A stretch of 64,000 nt of DNA, from positions 1 to 64,000 of the forward strand of contig CANMBS010000030.1 of NCBI GenBank assembly GCA_947496145.1, in the 5' to 3' direction. Origin of the DNA: an uncultured Pseudovibrio sp. Lineage in GTDB: Bacteria > Pseudomonadota > Alphaproteobacteria > Rhizobiales > Stappiaceae. This document shows positions 46,805-56,086 of the stretch, in pieces. Position 1 is the stretch's first letter; each line of letters opens with the position of its first letter. A program made the translations under genes and the position numbers. The notes under the pieces are model-generated. The model was given only the letters and a program-made list of their open reading frames with translations. It was not told the DNA's origin and searched no databases.

Positions 46805-46820
46805 CCGCCAGACATGGCGG
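46805..46820. promoter_or_regulatory. Palindrome CCGCCA-GACA-TGGCGG upstream of frmA
   Basis: 16-bp perfect inverted repeat 30-45 bp before the frmA start. It may be an operator for formaldehyde control or a 5'-UTR hairpin; no regulator gene is adjacent. Confidence 0.35.
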
Positions 46821-47019
46821 ACCCTCCCAAAAATTGCTAAGCATGGCTCACTCGCTACCCGTGTAACCACCAAGCTTGCACCGAAAACTTATAACCTGTA
46901 GCGATGCGAATTGCATCAGCCAATCCATGAGCTGTGCGCAGAGATGAAAGTTCCCAACAAACAACACATTTAACCGAATATGATAGTCTCCCGGCCTGGG
47001 GCAGTGCCTCAGAGCTCTG

Positions 47020-47496
47020 TTGCAGCAGGAAAAAGACAGGACTAACCAGTTGAAGAAGGGCACCCTTATTGAGTTTTTGCGCCTTTATGCAATTTATATT
47101 TTCGCACTCATGTTAGCGGCAACGGTCACCTTCATTAACTTCATGTTCCTTATGACTTCAAGCTTAGTTATCGTACTGCTTTACATCGCCCGTCTCCTGC
47201 CCTCTGACATAGGTTCTTCCTTTTTGGCTTTAGCAGCATTTAGCGCGCCAGCTGCCTTCATCTTTCACATTTTTTTAAAGAACATGGCCTTTGCGATCAG
47301 AAAGTGCACCACGTTTATCAGCTATGCTGCGGGAAACCTCATAGCAACTGTATTGCTTCGATTAGTTGACAGGGCAGCTCTTTCAGTACCAGACGGTTTG
47401 CTTATTTTCTCAGGACTGGCCTGCACCGCGGGGTTTGCATTCCTTTACTGGCAGCGAATTCCTGATCAAATAGAGATTTTTAAAGCAGAAACCTGA
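47020..47496 (+). CDS. Small integral membrane protein of unknown function
   Basis: About 148-158 aa with four or five hydrophobic helices and short polar loops. Start is uncertain (TTG at 47020 or TTG at 47050); no ATG lies before the first helix. No family recognised. Its 3' end overlaps the convergent YeiH-type gene by 17 bp. The composition is that of a real membrane protein, not a shadow of the minus strand. Confidence 0.5.
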   Translation: MQQEKDRTNQLKKGTLIEFLRLYAIYIFALMLAATVTFINFMFLMTSSLVIVLLYIARLLPSDIGSSFLALAAFSAPAAFIFHIFLKNMAFAIRKCTTFISYAAGNLIATVLLRLVDRAALSVPDGLLIFSGLACTAGFAFLYWQRIPDQIEIFKAET

Positions 47497-48538
47497 TCGC
47501 AAAAATCACCCCCCCCAGCAGCACCAGAGTTTCAGCAACGACCACAAACAGGTGCTGATGCCCCAGATTAACGAGCGTTCTAAGTGTTGTCATAGCCCCC
47601 AATGCGGAAATGGCAATGACCAGACACCACGATGAGGCATCTACAAGAATGAGCCGTGGGGCCTCTGGTATCCAGCCAAGTGAATTCACAATAACCAATG
47701 CTGCAAAACCAAAAGCAAAGTAGGGGACAGGAGCTTTTGCCTCGAACGCTGATCCGGTGGATTTTCCTTTGTTGTGAAGCCATTTAGCGGCACAAAAGGA
47801 GATAATGAAGATCACAGGCAGCAACATCATCACGCGCATGAGTTTAACGACGGTTGCAATCTCACCCGCATTGTCGGAAACGGCAAATCCAGCGCCAACC
47901 ACCTGAGCGACATCGTGAATGGTCGCGCCGAACAGGATACCCAGTTCTGTATCATTGAGGCCAAACATCTGACCGATGGTTGGATAGAGGATCATGGCGA
48001 GGGTGGAAAGTGCAGTGACGGCTATCACCGTAAACAGCGTATTTTGCTCGTTCTCTTTGGAGTTTGGCAGAACAGAAGAGATCGCAAGGGCAGCCGATGC
48101 CCCGCAAATGCCCACCGACCCGCCTGTCAGCAACCCAAAACCAACTGAGCGTCGCAACAGGCGCGCAACAACGACACCAATCAGGAGCATGCTCAGCACC
48201 GACAGGACCACCAGCGCCAGGGTTTGCCAACCTAACTCCATGATTTGTGAAAATGATACCCGCAGCCCAAGCAGGATAACGCCCAAACGCAGTATCTTTT
48301 TCGCTGCAAAGATAAGACCGATCTGGCAGGAACCATCTTCGTAAATTGAATGGACAGCCATGCCAATCAGCAATGCATAGAGCATCACAGGTCCGCCCTG
48401 ATGCTCTGAGATATAACGTGCGGCAATGGCAATCACCGTGGCGATGATCAGTCCGGGGAGAATTTCCCGCCCGTCTTGCAGCCAGCGAACATAGACAGGG
48501 CTGGTCTTGTCTGGCGAGTTACTGTCAGCTGGCATCAT
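47480..48538 (-). CDS. YeiH-family putative sulfate exporter (UPF0324)
   Basis: 352 aa with about ten transmembrane helices. Family landmarks are GLLTGGSVGICGASAALAI, then LFGATIHDVAQVVGAG, typical of the YeiH/UPF0324 family, some members of which are thought to export sulfate or sulfite. Start at ATG 48538 or 48535 with AAGGTGG; GTG at 48544 is also in frame. Confidence 0.9.
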   Translation of the reverse strand: MMPADSNSPDKTSPVYVRWLQDGREILPGLIIATVIAIAARYISEHQGGPVMLYALLIGMAVHSIYEDGSCQIGLIFAAKKILRLGVILLGLRVSFSQIMELGWQTLALVVLSVLSMLLIGVVVARLLRRSVGFGLLTGGSVGICGASAALAISSVLPNSKENEQNTLFTVIAVTALSTLAMILYPTIGQMFGLNDTELGILFGATIHDVAQVVGAGFAVSDNAGEIATVVKLMRVMMLLPVIFIISFCAAKWLHNKGKSTGSAFEAKAPVPYFAFGFAALVIVNSLGWIPEAPRLILVDASSWCLVIAISALGAMTTLRTLVNLGHQHLFVVVAETLVLLGGVIFAIRFLL

Positions 48539-49388
48539 TCCCACCTTTGAAGGTGCCTCTTATTTCAAAACTAGTGCAACCGCATACGGAAATACCCTAA
48601 TGATATTAATAGGTTTGCGCAATCCGGCTATGCGGCTCAGGGAGAAGAAAACGCCGTACGCCTTACTCCTGAGGTAGAAATATCACGCTCCCTATTAATT
48701 GTGTGGGGCCAGTTTATCCCAATAGATGGACCGGTTAACCTCGCCTGATTTAATTTCCCGATGGCTGTGCAAACTCCAGAAATTGAAGTGCGGTACCTTG
48801 GAGGAGGCAGGTTAGCAGTTGCAGAAAGTGCACCTGGGGACGATAGCAAGGCTGCGTTACAGAAACTCGGCCTGCAAGCTGCAAAATCACTCGAAGCAAC
48901 ATTTGCCGGTGCAGGACCCGTTGAACTGCTCTCCGCCGCGATAGGCCAACGCCAGCGACGAAAACCAAAGGCGCTCTGGCTCGTAGCATTTAGGGGGTAA
49001 ATAACGCCTTTGTGGCTGGCAATCGTCCGGGCGTCATTCTGGCTCCGTTGATTGCCAAGCGCATTTCGGGCAAATCCGCCATAAGTTCTTATAAGGCAAA
49101 CGTTAACTGCTGAAAATCAACCATTTCCCCAGAGTAGGATCAGTACGGTACAGCACAACTTCTATCAACTGTTTTTTTCCTCGCAACCTGAGTGACTACT
49201 TAAGAAGCTTCAGCTTATGTATTCTACTTAAATTAAAGAGAAAATTACTTTACCCAAGAAACTAAATTAAATCACCAGGCAAAATATTTATTTCGTTTAC
49301 TAGGTTTAGCTCCTTGGTTTTCCATATTTGTCCGCTATAGCTATTGCTAATCGCGTTATTTCCTCTCAACCAGCAGGGTAACAGTCAG
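48539..49388. other. Gap with coding-like debris and the fabI promoter
   Basis: About 850 bp. Plus-strand stretches at 48612-48747 (ending at a TGA), 48761-49000 and about 49001-49120 read as plausible protein (for example PGVILAPLIAKRISGKS in the last) but lie in different frames without ribosome binding sites. They look like remains of an unrecognised gene. 49150-49388 is AT-rich and should hold the fabI promoter. Confidence 0.35.
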
Positions 49389-50153
49389 ATGTTTTCATTG
49401 AAGGGCAAAAAGGCCCTTATTGTCGGAGTGGCGAACAGTCAGTCCATTGCATGGGGATGCGCTCAAGCCATGAAGGAGCAAGGCGCGGAACTGGCCCTGA
49501 CTTACCTGAATGACAAAGCCAGAAAGCATGTGGAGCCACTGGCAAAAGAAGCAAACGCCGCGATCTTCGCTCCTCTGGACGTGACACAGCCTGATCAGGT
49601 GGATGCCCTGTTTGAGCAGATCGAACAGGAGTGGGGGGCGCTGGATATCCTGCTGCACTCCATCGCCTTTTGCCCCAAAGAGGACCTTCACGGACGTGTG
49701 GTCGATTGCTCTGCAGAAGGTTTTGCCATTGCAATGGATATCTCCGTCCACTCCTTCCTCCGCCTTATCCGCAAGGCAGAACCAATCATGCCAACAGGCT
49801 CCAGCATCATGACGGTGACCTTTCATGGCTCAGAAAAAGTTGTCAGTCACTACAACATTATGGGTCCGGTGAAAGCTGCGCTGGAAAGCACGACCCGCTA
49901 CGTGGCTGCTGAACTGGGGCAAAAAGGTATTTCCGTCAATGCACTTTCTCCCGGCCCGCTGGCAACGCGCGCGGCCAGCGGCATTGCCAGTTTTGATGAG
50001 ATGCTGAGCGACGCAACAGAACGGTCTCCCACCCGCAAGCTGGCGACTATTGAAGATATCGGCGCGTATGCGGCGTTTCTTGCCAGCGAAGAAGCAAAGA
50101 ACATCACGGGTGTGGTGCACCCCATTGACGGTGGCTATCGCATCATTGGATAG
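49389..50153 (+). CDS. Enoyl-[ACP] reductase FabI-like, variant active site
   Basis: 254 aa short-chain dehydrogenase of the FabI family, with NAD-binding GVANSQSIAWGCA and catalytic Tyr155-x6-Lys162 in YNIMGPVK. The second tyrosine of FabI (Tyr146 in E. coli) is replaced by Phe145 (TFHG), and the usual Gly-Val/Leu-Ala-Lys is Gly-Pro-Val-Lys. It is therefore probably a paralogue with a different acyl substrate rather than the main fatty-acid-synthesis enzyme. It heads an operon with DUF3141, maoC-pta and ackA. Confidence 0.85.
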   Translation: MFSLKGKKALIVGVANSQSIAWGCAQAMKEQGAELALTYLNDKARKHVEPLAKEANAAIFAPLDVTQPDQVDALFEQIEQEWGALDILLHSIAFCPKEDLHGRVVDCSAEGFAIAMDISVHSFLRLIRKAEPIMPTGSSIMTVTFHGSEKVVSHYNIMGPVKAALESTTRYVAAELGQKGISVNALSPGPLATRAASGIASFDEMLSDATERSPTRKLATIEDIGAYAAFLASEEAKNITGVVHPIDGGYRIIG

Positions 50154-50172
50154 CAACCGACCGAGGTAAATT

Positions 50173-52452
50173 ATGCAAGTAGAACTCTTCACGCAAAAAG
50201 CTGCTGAGTATGTGGGAGCATTGGTTGAGCAAAACCAGTTCCTACAGGTCGCAAACTCGCGCCGAACTTCGCGCCTCATGAATGATTTCGAAAAGAAGCA
50301 AAAGAAAGCACAGGCAAAAGCCGAGGCGCTGGCACAATCCTGGAAGCCATACGACAGCTCCAAAAAGCTGATGGAGGCCTGGACGCATTACCTAAGAGAT
50401 ACTGGCGAGCGCAGCATCCTGACTATGGATGCTTTGAGAGAAAGCAGCGACAACTTCTTTGATCATCAGGCAAAGGGCTGCCCGCCTGTTCTCATTTATG
50501 ATTATGAAGTTGTCATGGAGGGTCGCAATCTGGCCCGCCCCTGCAACTACATGCTTTTAAAGATCATCCCGCCGGAGGGCGTGGAAGTTCACGACTGGAA
50601 ACGTCCTTATGTGATCGTTGATCCGCGTGCCGGACACGGAGCAGGTATCGGTGGCTTTAAAGAAGACAGTCAGGTTGGCGTTGCCCTGCATGATGGGCAC
50701 CCGGTTTACTTTGTAGCATTTCATCCTATGCCGGAACCGAAGCAAACACTGGCAGATGTCACTCATGCAGAAGCGGCCTTTCTTAGGGAGATCGCGTCCC
50801 GTCATCCAGACAGTCCCAAGCCGATTGTTGTTGGCAACTGTCAGGGGGGCTGGGCGACTGCGGTACTGGCGGCAATCTATCCTGATCTGGTAGGGCCAAT
50901 CGTGCTGAATGGTGCTCCTATGGCTTATTGGAGTGGTAAAATGGGGCAAGACCCCATGCGTTATTCTGGTGGCATAACTGGCGGTATTGTTCCGGCCTTG
51001 CTCTCTGCTGATTTAAGCGACGGCATTTTCGATGGTGCCAATCTGGTGCACAACTTTGAGATGCTCAATCCGGGTCGTAACTGGTTCCGCAAATACTACG
51101 ACCTTTACAGCAATATAGACACCTCCGAACAGCGTTATCTGGAATTCCAGCGCTGGTGGGGCGGTTTCTACTTCATGACGGAAGAAGAATTTCGCTGGAT
51201 TCTGGACAACCTGTTCATTGGCAACAAACTGTCCAAGAATGAAGCCTTTCTGGAACCGGGGCGACCTATTGACCTGAAATGCATCAAATCCCCTATTATC
51301 GTGTTCTCCTCATATGGCGACAACATCACTCCTCCCGATCAGGCACTTAACTGGATTGCCGACACCTATACGGATGAAGCTGAGATTGAGATCTTAGGCC
51401 AGCGTATTCTTTACATGCTACATGATGAAGTCGGACATCTGGGTATTTTCGTCTCCTCCAACATCGCCAAACGCGAGCACACACAGGTTGCCTCAACGCT
51501 CAAGGCAATCGAATCTCTTGCTCCCGGCCTTTACAAATTGCAGGTGATTGAACAGGAAGGAGAGGGGTGTGACGCGAAATTCACAGTCAACTTCGCCCGT
51601 AAAACCATTGAAGATATGATGAAGGAAACGGGCGAACGCAATGAAGAAAAGGCCTTTGCAGGCGTTGCGCGGTTTTCTGAAAGCTGTGAGGACGTTTATG
51701 ACAGCACTCTGGGCCCCCTGCTAAAAACTATGGGAAGCCCGCAAACGGCAGAACTAACGCGGGATATGCACCCGCTTCGCCTGACAAATGGTGCCTTTGC
51801 CTCAACAAACCCCTTTATGTTCTGGCCCACAATGGCAGCAGCAGCCGTTAAGCAAACCCACAAGCCAAACCTTGCTAAAACTCCATTTCATTACTGGGAA
51901 GAGATGGTAGCTGACAGTATCCAGAACGGTTGGGATGCGCTGCGTGATTGCCGGGAAGCGTTTATCGAAAACTCCTTCCTCTCCTTCTGGGCATCACCTA
52001 GCGCGGTAGAATACGGAAGGGCCCTCTCTCATCGCAGACCAAAAGTTCCAATGCAGGACCTTCATAGCCTGACCAGCATTCAAAATGCCCTGAAGAAGAT
52101 CGAGCAGGGCGGTGTTGCAGCAGCAATTGTGCGCATTGCGCTCCTGCTTGCTGACACTCCGGCAGCTGTACAGGGTGATAAGCTCCAGCGCTTTAACGAG
52201 GTTTTGACCACCTGGGCACCATTTAAGTCCATGGACCCGAAAACCCGTAATTTCCTCATTCACGATCAAACCCTGATTGCACGTTTTGAGTTGGAAGCAG
52301 GGTACAATGCGCTGCCGGTTCTGCTTAAAAACGAGAGAGATAAGACCCGCGCTTACAAGGCGCTGAAGTATGTGCTCGGTGACGAAGAGGCATTACCGCC
52401 AACCTCCCGTGACATGTGGCGATCCATCAAATCCACGTTCAATTGGGACTAA
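50173..52452 (+). CDS. DUF3141 protein with PHA-synthase-like hydrolase domain
   Basis: 759 aa. The N terminus (1-80) is helical. Residues about 90-440 form an alpha/beta hydrolase domain with a cysteine elbow GNCQGGW (Cys223), like the G-x-C-x-G-G box of polyhydroxyalkanoate synthases. Candidate Asp (SSYGDNITPP) and His (HDEVGHLGIF) complete a Cys-Asp-His triad. The C-terminal 300 residues are helical and unassigned. The family (DUF3141) is uncharacterised as far as I know. Sits 19 bp after fabI with GAGG before the ATG. Probable acyl-transfer or depolymerising role on hydroxyacyl substrates (inference). Confidence 0.9.
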   Translation: MQVELFTQKAAEYVGALVEQNQFLQVANSRRTSRLMNDFEKKQKKAQAKAEALAQSWKPYDSSKKLMEAWTHYLRDTGERSILTMDALRESSDNFFDHQAKGCPPVLIYDYEVVMEGRNLARPCNYMLLKIIPPEGVEVHDWKRPYVIVDPRAGHGAGIGGFKEDSQVGVALHDGHPVYFVAFHPMPEPKQTLADVTHAEAAFLREIASRHPDSPKPIVVGNCQGGWATAVLAAIYPDLVGPIVLNGAPMAYWSGKMGQDPMRYSGGITGGIVPALLSADLSDGIFDGANLVHNFEMLNPGRNWFRKYYDLYSNIDTSEQRYLEFQRWWGGFYFMTEEEFRWILDNLFIGNKLSKNEAFLEPGRPIDLKCIKSPIIVFSSYGDNITPPDQALNWIADTYTDEAEIEILGQRILYMLHDEVGHLGIFVSSNIAKREHTQVASTLKAIESLAPGLYKLQVIEQEGEGCDAKFTVNFARKTIEDMMKETGERNEEKAFAGVARFSESCEDVYDSTLGPLLKTMGSPQTAELTRDMHPLRLTNGAFASTNPFMFWPTMAAAAVKQTHKPNLAKTPFHYWEEMVADSIQNGWDALRDCREAFIENSFLSFWASPSAVEYGRALSHRRPKVPMQDLHSLTSIQNALKKIEQGGVAAAIVRIALLLADTPAAVQGDKLQRFNEVLTTWAPFKSMDPKTRNFLIHDQTLIARFELEAGYNALPVLLKNERDKTRAYKALKYVLGDEEALPPTSRDMWRSIKSTFNWD

Positions 52453-52461
52453 AGCACCGGT

Positions 52462-53844
52462 ATGACGACCACCTTACACAACACACCCTATGACCAGATC
52501 AAGGTTGGCATGGAAGCCACATACGAGCGAGTGTGCGAAGCAGATGATTTTTATGTCTCCGCCCATGCCTCCGGTGACCTTAACCCTCTCCACATTCCCA
52601 AAGATGACAGGGATGGTAATGGAGAATCAGAGGGCGTTGCTCCCTCCCTTTGGGTTGCCGGACTGATCTCTGCGGTGCTCGGTAATCATCTTCCCGGTCC
52701 CGGCACCCTTTACAAAACCCAGAACCTGCGTTTTTTGGGCCGCGCTCATGAAGGCGACCATCTGATTGCGAAAGCAAAAGTGATCGCTAAGCTGCCCGAT
52801 TACGTGGTCCAGCTGGAAACCACTGTCGAACGAGCTGATGGACAGGTGATCGTTGAAGGTGAAGCGGAGGTCATCGCCCCACGTAGCAGCAAATCAGTAA
52901 AAGCTGACAGTCTGCCGGGATTAACTGTACGCAGCTATGAGCATTTTGACCGGCTGCTGGATCTGGCGCGCCCGCTACCGCCACTCATCACTGCCGTTGT
53001 TGTTCCTGAAGACCGCAAGTCTCTTGGCGGCGCACTGCTTGCAGCAGAAAACACACTCATTGAACCACTCCTGATAGGAAATAAAGATAAGATTTTTGAT
53101 GCAGCAGAGCGACTTGGCAAAGACCTGACTCATTGCGAAATTATTGATGTTGCTGGCCACAGACAGGCGGCATCTACAGCAGTTTCTCTGGTTCGTGAGG
53201 GAAAAGCACAAGCGATTATGAAGGGACAGTTGCACACTGATGAGTTACTGGCTCAGATCGTTAAACGGGATCAAGGGTTGCGGACTGACCGCCGCTTAAG
53301 TCATGTATTTGTTATGGATGTTCCGGGTCTGGATCATTTGCTTTTCATCAGTGATGCAGCCATCAACATTGCCCCTGATCTGGAAGCCAAAGTAGATATT
53401 GTTCAAAATGCCATTGATCTGGCGCAGGCCCTTGGGCAGGAAAACCCAAAGGTGGGCATCCTTTCCGCCATTGAGACTGTGAATACTAAAATACCCTCCA
53501 CCATGGATGCGGCAATCCTATCTAAAATGGCAGAGCGCGGCCAGATAAAAGGGGGTATCGTGGATGGCCCACTGGCTATGGATAATGCGATTGATATTGA
53601 CGCAGCTGTTACCAAAGGCATTACATCACTGGTTGCAGGTAGGGCGGATGTCTTAGTTGTTCCCAACCTTGAATCTGGCAATATGCTCGCAAAAGAGCTG
53701 GCTTTCGTCGCCCATGCAGAAGTCTGCGGTGTTGTAATGGGCGCACAATGTCCGGTTATCCTCACCAGTCGTGCAGATGATGATAAGGCCCGGCTGATGT
53801 CCTGCGCGGTTGCGCTTTTATACGCTGCGAGCCAGAAAGCATGA
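52462..53844 (+). CDS. Bifunctional MaoC-like hydratase / phosphate acyltransferase
   Basis: 460 aa fusion. Residues 1-150 are a MaoC hot-dog hydratase (ADDFYVSAHASGDLNPLHI with the catalytic Asp/His). Residues about 165-460 are a phosphate acetyl/butyryltransferase (IMKGQLHTDELL, GGIVDGPLAMDNAI, NLESGNMLAKEL). It would hydrate an enoyl-CoA and exchange CoA for phosphate. Starts 9 bp after DUF3141 and overlaps ackA (ATGA). Fusion is known in alphaproteobacteria. Confidence 0.93.
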   Translation: MTTTLHNTPYDQIKVGMEATYERVCEADDFYVSAHASGDLNPLHIPKDDRDGNGESEGVAPSLWVAGLISAVLGNHLPGPGTLYKTQNLRFLGRAHEGDHLIAKAKVIAKLPDYVVQLETTVERADGQVIVEGEAEVIAPRSSKSVKADSLPGLTVRSYEHFDRLLDLARPLPPLITAVVVPEDRKSLGGALLAAENTLIEPLLIGNKDKIFDAAERLGKDLTHCEIIDVAGHRQAASTAVSLVREGKAQAIMKGQLHTDELLAQIVKRDQGLRTDRRLSHVFVMDVPGLDHLLFISDAAINIAPDLEAKVDIVQNAIDLAQALGQENPKVGILSAIETVNTKIPSTMDAAILSKMAERGQIKGGIVDGPLAMDNAIDIDAAVTKGITSLVAGRADVLVVPNLESGNMLAKELAFVAHAEVCGVVMGAQCPVILTSRADDDKARLMSCAVALLYAASQKA

Positions 53845-55001
53845 GTTTTTATTTTACGCTTAATACCGGATCATCCTCAGTTAAATTCACGCTTTACAAA
53901 GCATTAGAGGAGCCGGAACTCTTTATTTCAGGGATGGTGGAGCGGCTTGGCCTCTCAGCACGGCTAAGAGTACGTAGCCAGAGCGAAAACGTGGTGCAGG
54001 AGCTTGGTAAAGTTGATCATGACAATGCCGTTTCCGTTATTTTAGAAAAGCTGGAACCCTATTTACAGGGAGGTTCCGTCGTCGGCGTAGGACACCGCAT
54101 TGTTCATGGTGGCAATGCCTTTTATAGACCAACCAAACTGACGCCGGCAGTGGTTGAAGAACTGGAAAAACTTATTCCGCTGGCTCCCCTCCATCAGCCT
54201 TTCAGTATTGCAACAATCAGAGCGGCCATGCAGGTGTTTCCTGATGTTGTGCAAGTTGGATGCTTCGATACAGCTTTCCATGCTGGTCACACCTTCTGCA
54301 ATGATGCCTTCGCAATCCCCCGCCGGTTTTATGAGGAGGGTGTACGACGCTATGGCTTTCACGGCCTTTCTTTCGACTTCATCAGCAGTGAAATGCAGCG
54401 TTTATTTCCCGAAGTAGCAAACGGACGGCTGGTCATTGCACATCTGGGAAACGGTGCCTCCATGTGCGCGGTCAGAGAAGGGCGCAGCATTAACGCCACC
54501 ACCAGCTTTTCTGCGGTTGATGGCCTTCCCATGGGAACCCGCTGCGGTCGGCTGGACCCCGGGGTTATGCTCTACCTGATGCAGGAAAAGCAGCTTTCTG
54601 CCAAAGAAATCGAAAATGTTATCTACCGAGAAAGCGGGTTGCTCGGGCTTTCTGAAGAATCTGCAGACATGCGAGAGTTAGAGCAATCTGGCAGTACCTT
54701 CGCAAATGAAGCAATTGAGTACTATTGCTACCAAATTCGCAGGGAGGTTGGTGCAATGGCCGCCAGCCTTGAAGGCGTTGATGCGCTGGTTTTCAGCGCT
54801 GGTGTTGGCGAGAATTCAGCACGGGTACGCAGACAGGTTTGTGAGGCTTTGGGTTTCTTCGGCATTGCCATTGATGAAGAAAAGAACAACGCCAATGCAG
54901 TTGAAATCGGTGCAGGTTCTGTTCGCGTCTTTATCATCCCCACAAATGAGGAACAGGTGATAGCGCGAGCCGTTGCAGGAATGGTGTCACTTTCTCAATA
55001 G
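53841..55001 (+). CDS. ackA: Acetate (acyl) kinase
   Basis: 386 aa ASKHA-fold kinase. NTGSSSVKF (N-terminal phosphate loop), GHRIVHGG (catalytic Arg/His), RYGFHGLSF and HLGNGASM are all present. Converts the acyl phosphate made by the upstream Pta domain to the acid and ATP. Translationally coupled to maoC-pta. Confidence 0.95.
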   Translation: MSFYFTLNTGSSSVKFTLYKALEEPELFISGMVERLGLSARLRVRSQSENVVQELGKVDHDNAVSVILEKLEPYLQGGSVVGVGHRIVHGGNAFYRPTKLTPAVVEELEKLIPLAPLHQPFSIATIRAAMQVFPDVVQVGCFDTAFHAGHTFCNDAFAIPRRFYEEGVRRYGFHGLSFDFISSEMQRLFPEVANGRLVIAHLGNGASMCAVREGRSINATTSFSAVDGLPMGTRCGRLDPGVMLYLMQEKQLSAKEIENVIYRESGLLGLSEESADMRELEQSGSTFANEAIEYYCYQIRREVGAMAASLEGVDALVFSAGVGENSARVRRQVCEALGFFGIAIDEEKNNANAVEIGAGSVRVFIIPTNEEQVIARAVAGMVSLSQ

Positions 55002-55066
55002 GTGCTGGTTGGCTTTAAGGAAACTTCAGGCTAGCCTTTCATTTCCAATACTTTAGTGAGTCTTTT

Positions 55067-55537
55067 ATGTCTGTCCTCTCGCCCAACCTAACCGTCCGCC
55101 GCCTGAATACTGATGATTTCGAGCATATCATTTCGCTGATCAACGAACTCACAGCTGGCGAGCCACTGACCAACGACGAGGCGAAACGAGCACACTTTGC
55201 CAGATTGCTGGAACATGACGGAACCTCTGTCTTTGGTGTAGAGCTTTACGATCAGATAGTCTCTTGCGCCACACTCCACATTCTGCCCAACATGACCTAT
55301 GGCGGGCGTCCTTATTGCCTCGTGGAAAATGTTGTCACTTTGCAGGCTTATCGTGGAAAAGGGTATGGACGAATGGTCATGCACGCGGTTCGTGATGCCG
55401 CATGGGAGGCAGATGCCTACAAAATCATGCTTTTAACCGGACAAACACGCGGAGCCAAAGGGTTTTATGAAAGCCTCGGCTACAAGGCCGATCAGAAACA
55501 CGGAATGGTGCTTCGGCAAATTCCATCAACTGTATAG
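55067..55537 (+). CDS. GNAT-family acetyltransferase
   Basis: 156 aa. The acetyl-CoA loop VVTLQAYRGKGYGRMVMHAV (R/Q-x-x-G-x-G/A) and the C-terminal KGFYESLGY are diagnostic. 65 bp after ackA on the same strand, perhaps read through. The acceptor is unknown. Confidence 0.9.
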   Translation: MSVLSPNLTVRRLNTDDFEHIISLINELTAGEPLTNDEAKRAHFARLLEHDGTSVFGVELYDQIVSCATLHILPNMTYGGRPYCLVENVVTLQAYRGKGYGRMVMHAVRDAAWEADAYKIMLLTGQTRGAKGFYESLGYKADQKHGMVLRQIPSTV

Positions 55538-55749
55538 CCGGAGAGCGACGCAGTCAGTTTGCCACAATTGTGCTTACATCAAAAAGTCCTGAAATTGCCA
55601 GCATTGATAACTGTACGCACCCGCAAGTTTTTTTGGATGTTGATGAACTCCCGTGCAATGTTTTGAACAGAATGCAGAAGAACGTGCTGCGCGAGCACGA
55701 TTTATAAACCGCTGGAATTTGATTGCGAGTTAAACTCTAAGTCACTGTG

Positions 55750-56082
55750 CTAGTGCTTGAGTGATACTTTGCCGCGCAAGATGTCAAAGAACATTACGAA
55801 GTCGCCAAGTAAGCTATAAAAGGGAAATTTGAAGGTTGCGGGTTTATTCTTTTCAAAAAAGAAATGACCAACCCATGCAAACCCATAACCAACAACAGGC
55901 AGGGCAAACAGTAAAGTCCAAAGGCCAGACGAAATAATATAAGCAACCAATGCAAGCACCAGACCAGTGCCGATAAAATGCAAACGTCTGCTGATTACGT
56001 TTTTATGTTCCGCCAGATAAAACGGATAGAATTCTTTGAAACTTCCAAACTGCTGATTATGGCTCTTACCTGCATCATTCAT
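55750..56082 (-). CDS. DUF962 / Mpo1-like protein
   Basis: 110 aa membrane protein of the DUF962 family, matching its bacterial consensus: FYPFYLAEHKNVISRRLHFIGTG, then GYGFAWVGHFFFEKNKPATFKFPFYSLLGDFVMF. The conserved His residues (AEHKN, RRLHF, WVGHF) are those that bind iron in yeast Mpo1, an alpha-oxidation dioxygenase acting on 2-hydroxy fatty acids. Start at 56082 follows GGGAGG. Four bp after the PhyH gene. Function by homology only. Confidence 0.85.
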   Translation of the reverse strand: MNDAGKSHNQQFGSFKEFYPFYLAEHKNVISRRLHFIGTGLVLALVAYIISSGLWTLLFALPVVGYGFAWVGHFFFEKNKPATFKFPFYSLLGDFVMFFDILRGKVSLKH

Positions 56083-56086
56083 CACA

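Noticed and set aside
48761-49000. 79-codon plus-strand frame before fabI
   Set aside because: Reads moderately well but lacks a ribosome binding site and a family; kept only as debris in the gap note.
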